Part shown: positions 11,630 through 22,700 of the stretch, in pieces
Layout: every line of letters starts with the position of its first letter
Numbering within the stretch: the stretch's first letter is position 1
NCBI RefSeq assembly: GCF_050624435.1
Contig: NC_134540.1
Location: forward strand, 100,903,739 to 100,967,738
Source: Tenrec ecaudatus
Lineage: Eukaryota; Chordata; Mammalia; Afrosoricida; Tenrecidae
Direction: 5' to 3'
Length of the DNA: 64,000 nt
Made by a program: the position numbers and the translations under genes
Notes under the pieces: model-generated
The model's database searches: none
Seen by the model: only the letters and a program-made list of their open reading frames with translations
What the model was told of the DNA's origin: nothing

Positions 11630-13605
11630 ACCATGGCTGACTACGGAGCCCAAAGAACAGAGGCTATCTTTTATGAGGCCGACTTGCCTGAAGAGTTATC
11701 TAGGATAACCAAAATGGACCTGGTTAAAGATTTATAGACTTGAATGTTTTAAGACCTCTAGAAAGTGTTTGATTAACAAAAGTACTACAAAATCACTAAA
11801 CTCTAAGATGAGTCACAGGATCAACTTGCTAAAATGATGACAGTGTAATATCCACTCCCCGTGGCCCTGCTTCAAGTACTCAGCCCCTCTCCCTCTTCTG
11901 CTTCTAGTCCCTCCTCAGTTCTTCCACAACTTCTCAAGTCCACTGTTGGCTCATTTCTTCTCAGGTTTTGACATACAACTTTCTCCAAACTATTCTCTAG
12001 CGGTCTAATTATGTCAGTAATTTGCACCCAAAGCAGAACATTGTTTTGCATAAAATCTATTGTTTTATACTATAGGCCTGTAATTCTTAAGTAATCACTC
12101 ATTTCAACGTTTGTGTTTCACTTGATGTTGAAGTATAGCAAGCTTATGTTAAAGTGAAGCCATTTAATATTTACTCTCCCACACGCCAAGAGTGATTTCT
12201 ATCCTGAGTTCTAACACCATATATTAGCTTTGTTTGTTTTTGTTTCTGTCTTCTTCCACTCAATATTAGATTTGTGTGTGTTTGTACAGGAACATTCATC
12301 TTAACAGTTACATGGAATCCATTGGGTGAATATAACACAATATATGTATCTCTTCTAATCTTAATGTGTATTTGCATAGCTTCTGGCATTAAGCTATGCT
12401 CATTCTAGTTCCAGTATTTTGGAAAATTATATTTTGGATTTCTTAGATATACACTTAGGAAAGACTGGACCATGGGTGTGTGCATATTTACCTTTGATAT
12501 TTTTCTAAAAATATTATGCTAACTGCCAAATTTCTAATAGGGCTTCACATTTATTCAGGATCCCCTTAACAGTTTGCAAAGTATTTTCACCAGAAGCAAA
12601 CCTAGAGCCTATGTCACTGAGTTTAAACCCAGTAACTTCTCCATCCTTTAAACTCCCTTGTAGACTATTTTCCCCCAAGTTCAACTTACTTTTTTTTTTT
12701 TTTTGTAATTTAAAACCTAGAAATCTAGTCATTCATCGGGATATTTTGCCTTAAAGAAGGTAACCGGAGACAAAAAATAATATCGCTAAATGTGGGATTT
12801 CCAAGTTCCATAAAAGATGAGTCTGTAGGCTAAAATGGAAAAAGAGCAAGAGAAGAACAACATTTCCATCAGGGGCAACTGCTCAACAGAATCTGTCAAA
12901 TCCCAGATGGCTGTCTGATATGGATAGAGTCATCCTTGATGATACGTAACAGAAAGCAGGAAGCTCATCTTGTCATGTGAACTACAGGGCAAGCACATTG
13001 AAAAGTTATTAAGTCCTCACTTCTCCAAACTGATACATAGGAACATTTCAGGGGTGACTGTGAAGGAGACCGCCAAAAGAAGTGTGAGTAGTTGAAGGAA
13101 ACCCAAACCCACTATGTCTCAACCCAGGAGGCCAGGAACAATAATCATGTGCAATGCTCTTGTGATTCTCTCCTGTATTTGAATCATGTATGCAGAAACT
13201 TAGCAGGAAAAACCTTGAAAAGATGACAATGAAAGTCAAACACCGATCTCCTAGCTGCCCACTCAGAGGCACATCCATTTCCTGAATCTGTGTTCTAATT
13301 ACAGAGAATTATTTTTGAATATTTAGATACTTGTAATTTATCATGGTCTGATGCCTGGATTTGAATACGGCTGAAGTTGAGGGTACTAATTAATTGTGAA
13401 ACACTCCAATACTTGAATTTAAGGCCTCTTGAGCCTAATGTGCAAATTTATGTAAAAACAATGTGAAAATTAGAGATGCATTGGCACATTTTTTAACCAG
13501 TACTGTAGCACTCTGTCTAGTCAGACAGACTGCTCATTTGCAAGTTGTCTATATGCAAAGTATTCTGCCCCTGGGAGCCTAAAGTCTCCTTAGCAAGACA
13601 TCTAA
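11630..13605. other. Upstream flank, mostly unannotated; L1-like relic in the middle
   Basis: 12160-12560 resembles a very old L1 fragment (acatggaatccattgggtga and the segments after it). It includes a T16 run at 12689-12704. No gene recognised. Confidence 0.35.
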
Positions 13606-14280
13606 TTTTTTTTTTCTAACAGCTTTGTTCTGAACCTGTCTTCTGTTTTCTTCACTTTCTTTCCTCTTCATCTAGCTGCCTGGGCAAAAGGCCAAGCGTG
13701 GCTTTCACCAGGTCAACCCCGCAACAAGGATTGTCGGCCACGTACTGGTTGCCCTCGAGAACCCATTTGACTGAAGAGGAAATCGTTGGAATATGCCTGT
13801 CTTGGGTCTTCTGCATTGACCTTGCACGGTGGCCTTTCAAAAGCCTGAGATGAATTTCAACATTTCATACAACCTTTCGTCCAACCACGCACAACTCAAA
13901 TTTTCCTTGGTAGACCAGGCTGTGAAACAAAGGAGAATCTCTGCCATGAGGCCGTAGGCGAGCTTTCGGATGTTCAGGATGAAACGAACGAGGCTCCACC
14001 AATCCAAAGCAACGACTGAGATGCTCTTGAAAATCACTGCACATGGATCGGGCATCATTATTCTGCACCCAACCTCACCTGAGCTGAGAGAAAAAGGAAG
14101 ATTCCGGCTAACTTGCAGGTGCCGAGGTGAAGCAGCAGGGGGAGTATTTGGCTTATCTGATGTGCAACTAACTGTCTGGCACTTCATCAAAGAAGTGGGC
14201 CAGAGGTCAGTCCAAAAGATGCTTCGACAGGGCCAAGAGGGCAGGGCCTACTTAGCACACACCTAGGAATGAGAGAAGAG
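13606..14280 (-). pseudogene. Possible processed pseudogene, parent not recognised
   Basis: On the minus strand a reading frame from about 14068 runs to a stop near 13655 with only one internal stop (tga after GRKVV). It contains FHSLVYQGKFELCVVGRKVV and, downstream, NQYVADNPCCGVDLVKATLG, and ends EEERK. A short A run (T10 on the + strand at 13606-13615) follows the frame end by about 40 bp. Base composition is GC-richer than the surroundings. The intronless frame, single stop and A tail suggest a retrocopy. I could not name the parent. Confidence 0.35.
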
Positions 14281-14747
14281 GCTCCCTAGGGGAATTAACC
14301 TAGCTAATCATTTAGCTACCTTGGGGTGGGAAGGGTGAGGAAAGGCAAGAAAGACTCCCAGGTGTTGGCAAGCGGCCAGGATAGAGCCACCAGGCAAGAG
14401 AAAGCAGACAGCGCAGCATGATAGCTGGTGAGGTACACGCCTGGGAGAAAAGGTGCATCCAGGACTACGAATCACTGCCCTCCCCCCTTTAATCTGAAGT
14501 GGCTCAGATTTGTCCCAGTAGCTCAATCCCAGATTCAAGGGCCATCGTCCCTAGGCTCCTGACAGCTGGAACATTTAACTCTTTATCCCTCTACTCACCC
14601 TTGACCCCAGCTCATGTTGTCAGTTGTCAGCAGGTAAATTTCCCAGTATTGCGCTGCTATAAAAATGCCGCTTTCGGCTATGACTAATAAATCCAGTTTT
14701 CAACTGTTTGGGTACAATTGTTGCTATCCTCACATTGATATTTAAGG

Positions 14748-14885
14748 TTTTGCTCTTCAAAGTACGGTCCACGGGTTAGTATCATCATCATACCTGAGAG
14801 TTTGTTAGAAATGCAGAAGCCCCACACTAGATTTGCAGGACCAGCCTGCATTCTATCAAGGTCCCCAGAGCATCATGTACAGATT
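14748..14885 (+). mobile_element. MER5-like nonautonomous hAT element (ancient)
   Basis: tcttcaaagtacggtccacg, gagagtttgttagaaatgca and a tcaaggtccccagag segment follow the order of the MER5A consensus as I remember it. It is old and diverged. Confidence 0.6.
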
Positions 14886-15599
14886 TCTGTTCTCAGTCAG
14901 GACTCTGAATCTCCACCCCAAACCAGCTGTTTTCTGGGGAAAGTCAGCAAAGTGAGTCCCAGGTTTTTGAGTTACTAGTAAAACTTGAATGCATGTTTTC
15001 ATCTCCTTTACTTCCAACCCCAAATTTGTAAAATGGAGATGAGAATACTGCCTAATTTAAGATGATGAAATAAAAAATGAATGAAACGATTTATTTTAAC
15101 TGTGGATCATGGTATAAATATTCTATTTTATTATAATGCAGTGTTCTAACTCAATCACCAGGTAATAAATTCATACCAACTGCGGCCATCGCCTCTCCCT
15201 CTTTTGCATCTTCCCTTTACTCCCAAGTCCAATGCCATGCCCCCAGCAAGGTTGAATAGCAGACATTTACAAAAATTTACCTCCTTGGAAACCCCTTTCA
15301 CCAAAAGAAATTTTTAATTTCAATTCTTGACTCCAAGCACAGAGAGATCCTGTGACTTTGCCCTAATCCGGTAAGGTTCATCCCTTTAAATAATTGGATT
15401 GTCTTTGTCTATAAAGCACTTCGTTACTATGGTGACACATACATAATTGCATGGGTAATTGAGGATGGCTCTCTAAGTCAGGCTCCTTCCATCCTCTTAC
15501 ATGCTACTTGCCCATAGGTTTGCTTTAAAGACCTATACATCTCTCACCTTTACATGTGCATGGTACAGATGCAGACCAATTGCAAGGAGACAGATTGGT

Positions 15600-15733
15600 A
15601 CAGTAGCAAAATGATTGGGTAAGGAGGTCTGAGGTCCAGTTCAAATCCTGTCACTAATTTGCTCTATAACTTAACCCAAGGTGCCCGTGTGTCAGACTGC
15701 TACTTCCCTCATCCTTACAGGGCAATGAGGGAA
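15600..15733 (-). mobile_element. MIR relic
   Basis: ggtctgaggtccagttcaaa, then cctgtcactaatttgctct and attccct-type spacing, as in the reverse strand of the MIR core. Ancient mammalian SINE, about 450-580 bp upstream of the SLC10A2 start codon. Confidence 0.5.
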
Positions 15734-15734
15734 C

Positions 15735-16183
15735 AATAGCCTTTCTAACGGCCCCACTTCTACAATGAGCCATATGATTCTGGGCTGATCTTAAGTGCCA
15801 TTTAACTAAATTTATTAAACAAACCTTCCCAACATTAAACATTAACACAGCTCTTTTAATATGGTATGGTTCATTATCATGCCAATAAATGATTAATTAA
15901 GGTTCTCTGTCTGGACCAATAATGTAGCTGTACTTTTATGATTCATAATTTGTGCTGGGTTGTAAGGTTACCTCTCGAAACTGACATCCTAGCATTTACA
16001 GTTGTTTTTTTATTGCTTCTCTGAAGCAGTTTATTGAAAGAGTCACCAAGTGACGTGTGTTTCGGAAGGGTTTAAAAGTTTGGCATGGTTGAAACACACT
16101 GCACTTATCTTCTCTGGCAGCTGGGCCAGGACAGGGCGACCTGGGCTTCTCTGAACTTGACCTTGTGGGGAGCACACGCAACA
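15735..16183 (+). promoter_or_regulatory. SLC10A2: SLC10A2 proximal promoter and 5' UTR (approximate)
   Basis: Repeat-free stretch directly upstream of the start codon, bounded upstream by a MIR relic. It carries HNF1-like motifs, a CRE-like tgacgtg at 16051 and a TTTAAAA at 16070. It is not a CpG island, which suits a tissue-restricted gene. The transcription start cannot be fixed from sequence. Confidence 0.4.
15834..15846 (+). promoter_or_regulatory. Candidate HNF1 palindrome in the SLC10A2 proximal promoter
   Basis: attaaacattaac matches the HNF1 consensus GTTAATNATTAAC at 10 of 12 defined positions, about 340 bp upstream of the start codon. HNF1-alpha is an established activator of ASBT transcription. 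A weaker AT-rich half-site pair (gattaattaa) lies at 15891-15900. Function is inferred from motif and position. Confidence 0.4.
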
Positions 16184-16560
16184 ATGAATAATTCGACCAG
16201 CTGTTTGGCCAGTGCAACCACCTGCGATGGAGCCTCCTGTGTGCTCCCCGAGAGTAATGCCAACTACATCCTGAGTGTCGTTCTGAGTACCGTCCTCACG
16301 ATCTTGCTGGCCTTGGTCATGTTCTCCATGGGCTGCAATGTAGAATTCAAGAAATTCATCGGGCATCTAAAGCGGCCGTGGGGTGTATTCATCGGCTTCC
16401 TCTGTCAGTTCGGAATCATGCCTCTCACAGGATTCGTGCTATCGGTGGCCTTCAACATCCTCCCCATCCAGGCTGTGGTGGTCCTCATCATAGGGTGCTG
16501 TCCTGGAGGAACCTCTTCGAATATCTTAGCATATTGGGTCGATGGTGACATGGACTTGAG
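16184..16560 (+). CDS. SLC10A2: SLC10A2 coding exon 1 (residues 1-126, split codon)
   Basis: Encodes the extracellular N-terminus, the first helices and the CCPGG motif, and ends in the Asp-rich loop (Asp120, Asp122, Asp124). The donor gtaaga follows at 16561. The start was chosen by alignment to the ASBT family and has an A at -3. An in-frame ATG at 16085 would add 33 residues, which I regard as 5' UTR. The human sequon at Asn10 is replaced by Ser10, but Asn2 and Asn3 lie in N-X-S and N-X-T sequons. Confidence 0.96.
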
Positions 16561-16724
16561 GTAAGATATTTAAACGTTAAAATATCGCAATTGAAGTAGG
16601 CTCATTTTTTAATGAATGACCGGCATTTTGGATTTCTGATCTGCCACTGATTTTACACACTATGAAGGAATTAAACAAGGAGAGGATACATGCATTCCCT
16701 AGCTGGTCCAGCTAAAGGAATTTG

Positions 16725-16759
<35 letters not shown>

Positions 16760-19700
16760 TGCGCGCGTGTAATATAACTGTTAGCAGAAATCTAGGTAAT
16801 TGCTGTTTATCTCTGGGAAAAGATTCCATTTTTGTCAAAAAATAAATCCTTTCCAAGCCAGATGCTGTAATGGAGAAAGTTGTCTCCGTTGGCATCAGCA
16901 AAAAACAACACACACACACACAAAACTCCAACTTTTTGTTAGTGATGAAGAGCTCAGAGTACAGTCAGGGAATCAAACTGCTCACGAAGCATCAGGAATT
17001 ATGGTGGGATGATGATCAACTCCATTTCTTTGGACAAAGTTCTTCTTAGTATAAAACCTATGGAAGAATTGTATTTATTTTACCCGTACATCTCTTAAAA
17101 GAGAAAAAAAACCTAAGCATCTTCTTTTTTGTTAATTATGCTTACCTTACTACAAAATACACAGAAAATAGTTTCTCTACTTGCCACAGAGTAATCTAAA
17201 TGGTAATGTTTGCCCAATTCATCCTGTGCCCGTCTGAACTAGCAGCAGGGCGTGGGGGCGGGGGGAAGAAAACTAATAGAAATGAGAGGAAGCATTAATG
17301 TGACTAGACCGTGAATTTTAATGCTGTAAGTTGAATAGACAAATGTCTTTTTCCTGACCTCACAATTCTTCATTTCCTGTGAAAGGTATGCATTTCTGCA
17401 AAACACCCAGGTGTTAATGTAACATGTGCTTATTAAATACTGTATAGCAGGCAATCAGCCCTGTTAATCACCAGCTACTATACTCAGAAGAGAGACGCGC
17501 AGAGCACAAAAATGTAAGCACTGCAAAATGGAAAACTGTACTCTGCGCCAATCAAGTACTACATGAGCCACTGGGAGCTGGGTGTCTCATTACACCTAGA
17601 GCTGATTTCTCTAGAAGCTTTGGAAAAGTCCTGTAATTGGTTTTGTTAACTTTGCTTCTGCACTACTTATTTTTCACTTACGAAAATACAGAATCTATCC
17701 TGCAATAGATGTTTTAAGGAAAGTCCTGCACGAGAACAAAAGATTCCTAGTGTTAGCATTGTCAGGTGCCAATGAGTTGGTCCCCAGTCATAGCGACCTT
17801 GTGGACAATAGAATGAACACTGTCCATTCTCACAGTCACTACTCAATTTGAGTGTACTGCTGCATCCACCTTGTCAACCCAGCTCCTTGAAGAAGGGGCT
17901 TTCTCTTTTTCGGTAAACCTGTGTGAAGCATGATGTCATTCTCTAGCGAGTAGTCTCTCCTTGTAACATGAGAAAGTCTCTCCATTCTCTCTTCAAAGGA
18001 ACATTCTGGGTGTACTTCTTCCAGCATACATTTATGTGTTCTTCCTTTTGGCTACTGATGATATATTCAACATTTTTCACCAATGATATCATTCAAAGGC
18101 ATCAAATTTTCTTTAGATATTTCAAAGATATGAGGCAATTGAAAAAGTCATGCCATAGGTCAAGTGCCCCTTAGTCCTAAAAATAGTACCTTTGCTTTAC
18201 AATACTTCAAGGAGGTCTTGTGTAACATACTTGCCCAATGAAATACACCATTTAATTTCTTTATTGCTGTTTGATGGGAATGGATTGCAGATCAAACTAA
18301 AATGAAAACATTTATAACTTCAATCTCTTTTCTATTTCTCATGTTGCTGCTTAGTGACCCCACTGTGAGGATTTTTGTTTTCTTTGTGTTGAAGTGTATG
18401 TAACCCATATTGAAGGCTGTGGTCTCTGATCTTCATCAATGAATGTTTCAAGCCCTCTGTACTTTCAGCAAGAATACAGATGTTATCATATAACATTATT
18501 AATATCACACAGAAGTCAAATTTTGCTGAAGGTAATTCAAAAGCAGTTGTAGCAGTACATTGACAGGGAACTGCCAGAGACTCAATGCAGACAGTCAATG
18601 CAGATTCAGAAGAGGATACTGAATGAGAACTCTCATTGATGATATCAGAAGGATTGGGGCTGAAAGCAGAGAATACAAAGATGTTTACTTGATTTAACTG
18701 ACTACAAAAATGCAGTATACTGTGCAGTTAATATTTTGGAGAATGGAAATTCCAGAAGTCTTCATTGTGTTAATGGAAAATTTGTATATAGACCAATGGG
18801 CAGTTGTTCAAACAGAACCAGGGGTAATTGAGTAGTTTAAAATCAGAAAGGTGTGTGTCTGCATTGCTATCATTTCACCCTACTTACTCAAATCACATGC
18901 TGATTAAATCAATCAAGAACCTGAACTATATGAACGAGAATACAACATCAGGACAGGAAGAAGACTCATTAACAAGTCCTATCAGATTTAGTGATTCTGT
19001 GAGCCACAACGTAATAATAAAATCATTCCAGATTTCAACTTAGTTTGAAGTGAACACAGGCACACAGAGGTGAACCTCCTAAAAGCTTATACCTACTCAA
19101 GGAGAAAGTGAATGTGATTGTATATTGGAATTTGACCTCCACAAAACCTGAAGGTTTAAGCCTGAAACCTAAAACAAGGCTCCAAGAATTGATGGACTGC
19201 CCAGTGAAATGTTTCAACAAGCTGATGAAGCGCTGGAAGCACTTACTCATCTGTGCCAAGACATTTGGAAGACAGCTACTTAGCCAACATCTAGAAGATG
19301 TCCATATTTATACCCATTCCAAAGAAAGGTGACCCAAGAGGATGCTCAGATTTTAGAATGATATCATTGATATCACATGTAACTAAAATTTTGCTAAAGA
19401 TTATCCAACAATGGTTGCAGTTGTCCATGTACAGGGAGTTGCAAGAGATTCAGACCAGATGTGGAAGAGGATGTGAAGTAAGGGCCATCATTGTTGATAT
19501 CAGATGGATCTTGGTTAACAGCAGGGAAAACCAGAAAGGCGTTCACTTGTGTTTATTAACCATGCCAAGTCATTTGTTTGTGTAAATCATAACAAACTAT
19601 GGATATCTCTGATATGAATGGGAATTCCAGAACATTTCATTATTCTCATGTTGAATTTGTACATGACTCAATAGACACTTGTGCAAACAGTACAAAGGAA

Positions 19701-22700
19701 AATTTCATAGTGTAGGATCAGGAAAGGTGTGTGTCAGGTGGTTTCCTCTCACCACACTTTATGCAGAACAAGTCCTCAGAGAAGCTGGATTATATGAAGA
19801 ATCATGCAGCATCAGGATTGGGAAAAGGCTTGTTAACATCCTGTAATATGCAGATGACACAGCCTTGCTTTCTGAAAATGAGGAGGACTTCGAGCATTTG
19901 CTGATGAAGATCAAGGATTGCAGTTTTCTGTATGGATTACAACTCAATGTAAAGAAGATCAAAATCCTCACAACTGGACAAAGAAATAACATGATAAATG
20001 GAGAAAAGATTGAAATTGAAAAGAATTTTGTTTTGCTTGGATCGACAATCAGTACTCATGGAAACAGCAGTCAAGAGACCAAAAGACATGTCATCTTGGG
20101 GAAATCTGCTGCACAAGACCTCTTTTCTCACTGCCGTGGAGTCTGCGCCAATTTTGAAGACACGGGAGCACCACTCTGAGACTATAACTCCTTATGGGAG
20201 TAGAAAGCCCTGTCTCTGCTGCAAGACCTCCTTAGAGTGTTGAAAAGCAAGGATGTGCTTTGAGGAGTACAATATGCCTGACCCAAGCCATGATTTCCAT
20301 TGCCTCGTATGCATTGAAAGTTGGACATTGAATAAGGATGACCAAAGGTAAATCAATGCCTTTGAACTCTGATGTCCTCAAAGCATATTCAAAGTCCTAT
20401 GGGCTGCCAAAAGGATAAAACAAAATCTGTCTTGCAAGCAGTTCAACCAGAATGCTCCCTCAAGTCAAGGATGGTGACATTTGTTCTTACAGACCTTGGA
20501 CATGTTGTCGTGAGAGATCAATCTGGAGAATCTCATGCTTGGGAAAGGGGAAGGAAGTAAAAAGAAGAGGCCCTGTGGGAGATAGATTGACACCAGAGCA
20601 CAGATGGGCTCAAGCAACTGTGAGGATGGCAAAGGACTGGCAGTGCTTCATTCTGCTCTACACAGGGAACTATAGTGAACAGTGGTTCGCTATAGGTGGG
20701 AACCAATTCAATGGCTCCTAACAATGATAACTGCAAGCTTGAAAGGGCAGTGGTGGTTACGCTGTCTGCTGGGGTCATTATGAGTCAGAATCGACTTGCT
20801 GATAGTGTGATTGAATGAAATGGCTTTTACATGATGTTCATAATTTTTTTAACAAAAATGGATGATTCTTATAGCTGATCACAATGAAGCACCGTATGTA
20901 ATCATGTTCTTAGGTAGAAATATTTTTGTAATGGTGGCTTGCATGGCTGTTGAAGTGGATTTCTTTGAATAGTCTAAAGCTGTAATCTCTAATCTCATTA
21001 TTCCAAGTTATCCTTTTATTTGGTTTTATGGAAATCTTATGTCTCTTGAGACAGGAAGTAATGGTGCAATCTCTGTCAACTTAGTATAGCAATTCCTATA
21101 AATAGCAAAAGATTAAGAAATCAAAATGAAAGGAAAGAATGACGCCTTGTTGAAAATATACAGCTCAGTCAATTTATCGAACTCCCTCTACAAATAAGAA
21201 TAAACCCTGTAATAAGACATAAGTCAGTGAATTTTCATTCAAATTGTATCGAAGAACAGGCTACTCAGATTCCCCCTTGCCTTGCGAAGTATGCAAAACA
21301 CCAACACGCCTCCCTTTCAGCTATCCAGACTCAAACAAGACCCAGGGAAAGATTTTTTCACAACTCGAAGGAATTCTACTTGATCTCATAAACTTTCCTC
21401 ACTTGAGACTTACTTCCCTTCCTAGCTAAAGCTCTGTTAGGCAATTTCTCAGCACTTAGAGGATCAAAAGCAGGAAATGGGGAAGGGGGCTAGAGAGGCA
21501 GGCAGGAGTCCAGCAGCAGCAAGCAGCCTGGAAAGTCTGACCCTCAGGGAGGAGATCAAAAGGACTCTCACAGAGTTAGCCACCTGATTGCTTTATTGGG
21601 GACAAACAGCTCTATGAGCATACAAAGCCTGGAAAACACCATTATATGGTAGTATAGCAAACAATAATGTCGACTACTCCCAAAACACCACAAAGAAGTT
21701 ATCTTGTGCTGCTATGTAAGAACATGATGTGTTGGCGGGAAATCAATTGAATATTTCTTTGAATCAAGTTAAGTGAGCAAAACTTCAGCAACTGGGAAAC
21801 AATTTTCCATTGGTAAAAATCAATTTTCATTCTTCTGAAGTCTCATGCTAATTTATTTAGATTCAATTATATTTCCCATTTATATTTCAAATTATTTACC
21901 CTGGCACTTTGCTTTCTCCATCCCTATTTGAATTTTAACAATGGCAGGGAAGACATGATTGTTTAGATGAATAAGTATCTGCACTGATTGAACTAATACC
22001 CACAATGTCAACAAAACAACTCTGCCTGGCTTTAACTTTCCTGGAAGAAAAAACTAAAATCAAAACACTTCTCCCTCATCTTATCCTTTTCTTCTGAGCC
22101 TAGGAAGCCCTAGCATTCTGGAGTATCTAGTAACGATAAAAAGGTACTTATACCTGTTTATTGAAATACAGTTTGAAATAGAGTTGCAAGGGTATAGCTT
22201 CTCCCACCCTAGGAAAGCATTATTTGTGAATCTGATCTGTGCACAGATGTATCATCCTAATTGACATCTGTCCCATGGGTCTCTTTTACACAAACATTTC
22301 AGGGAGAAGTGAAGGCGACATTTTCTGGTGAATCTGCTTGTAGCCAAGCCTCCTGGATCAGGTGGCATATCTTTCCTTGCATCTGCTCGATTATAAGTCA
22401 GTAGTATGCCCCTCCTACCTTAGCAACAGCCTCATCAGACTGTTTAAAGTCCGTCCCTCCATTTCTTTTCGTTGGCTTTTATTTTTTCAGGTAAATCCCT
22501 GGCTCATGCAACTTTTCATTAGCTTCTCCGGTTTCGTCATTGCCACCTGTTTTCTATGGATCTTTTTATTATTTTTTCTAGATTTGCCTATTGAACTCAT
22601 TCTTATGCCAAATAGTTTTATATATTTTTAATTTTCCACTTCACTGCTAACCATTATTTAATGGGTCAAGACCTCTGACTGACCCCCGTGCTTATCACAA

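Noticed and set aside
16561..16566. Continuation of the exon 1 frame past 16560
   Set aside because: gtaaga is the splice donor; the frame runs into intron and stops at once.
19298..20243. Several + strand frames resembling reverse transcriptase
   Set aside because: These are remnants of one RTE copy with frameshifts and stops, not a host gene.
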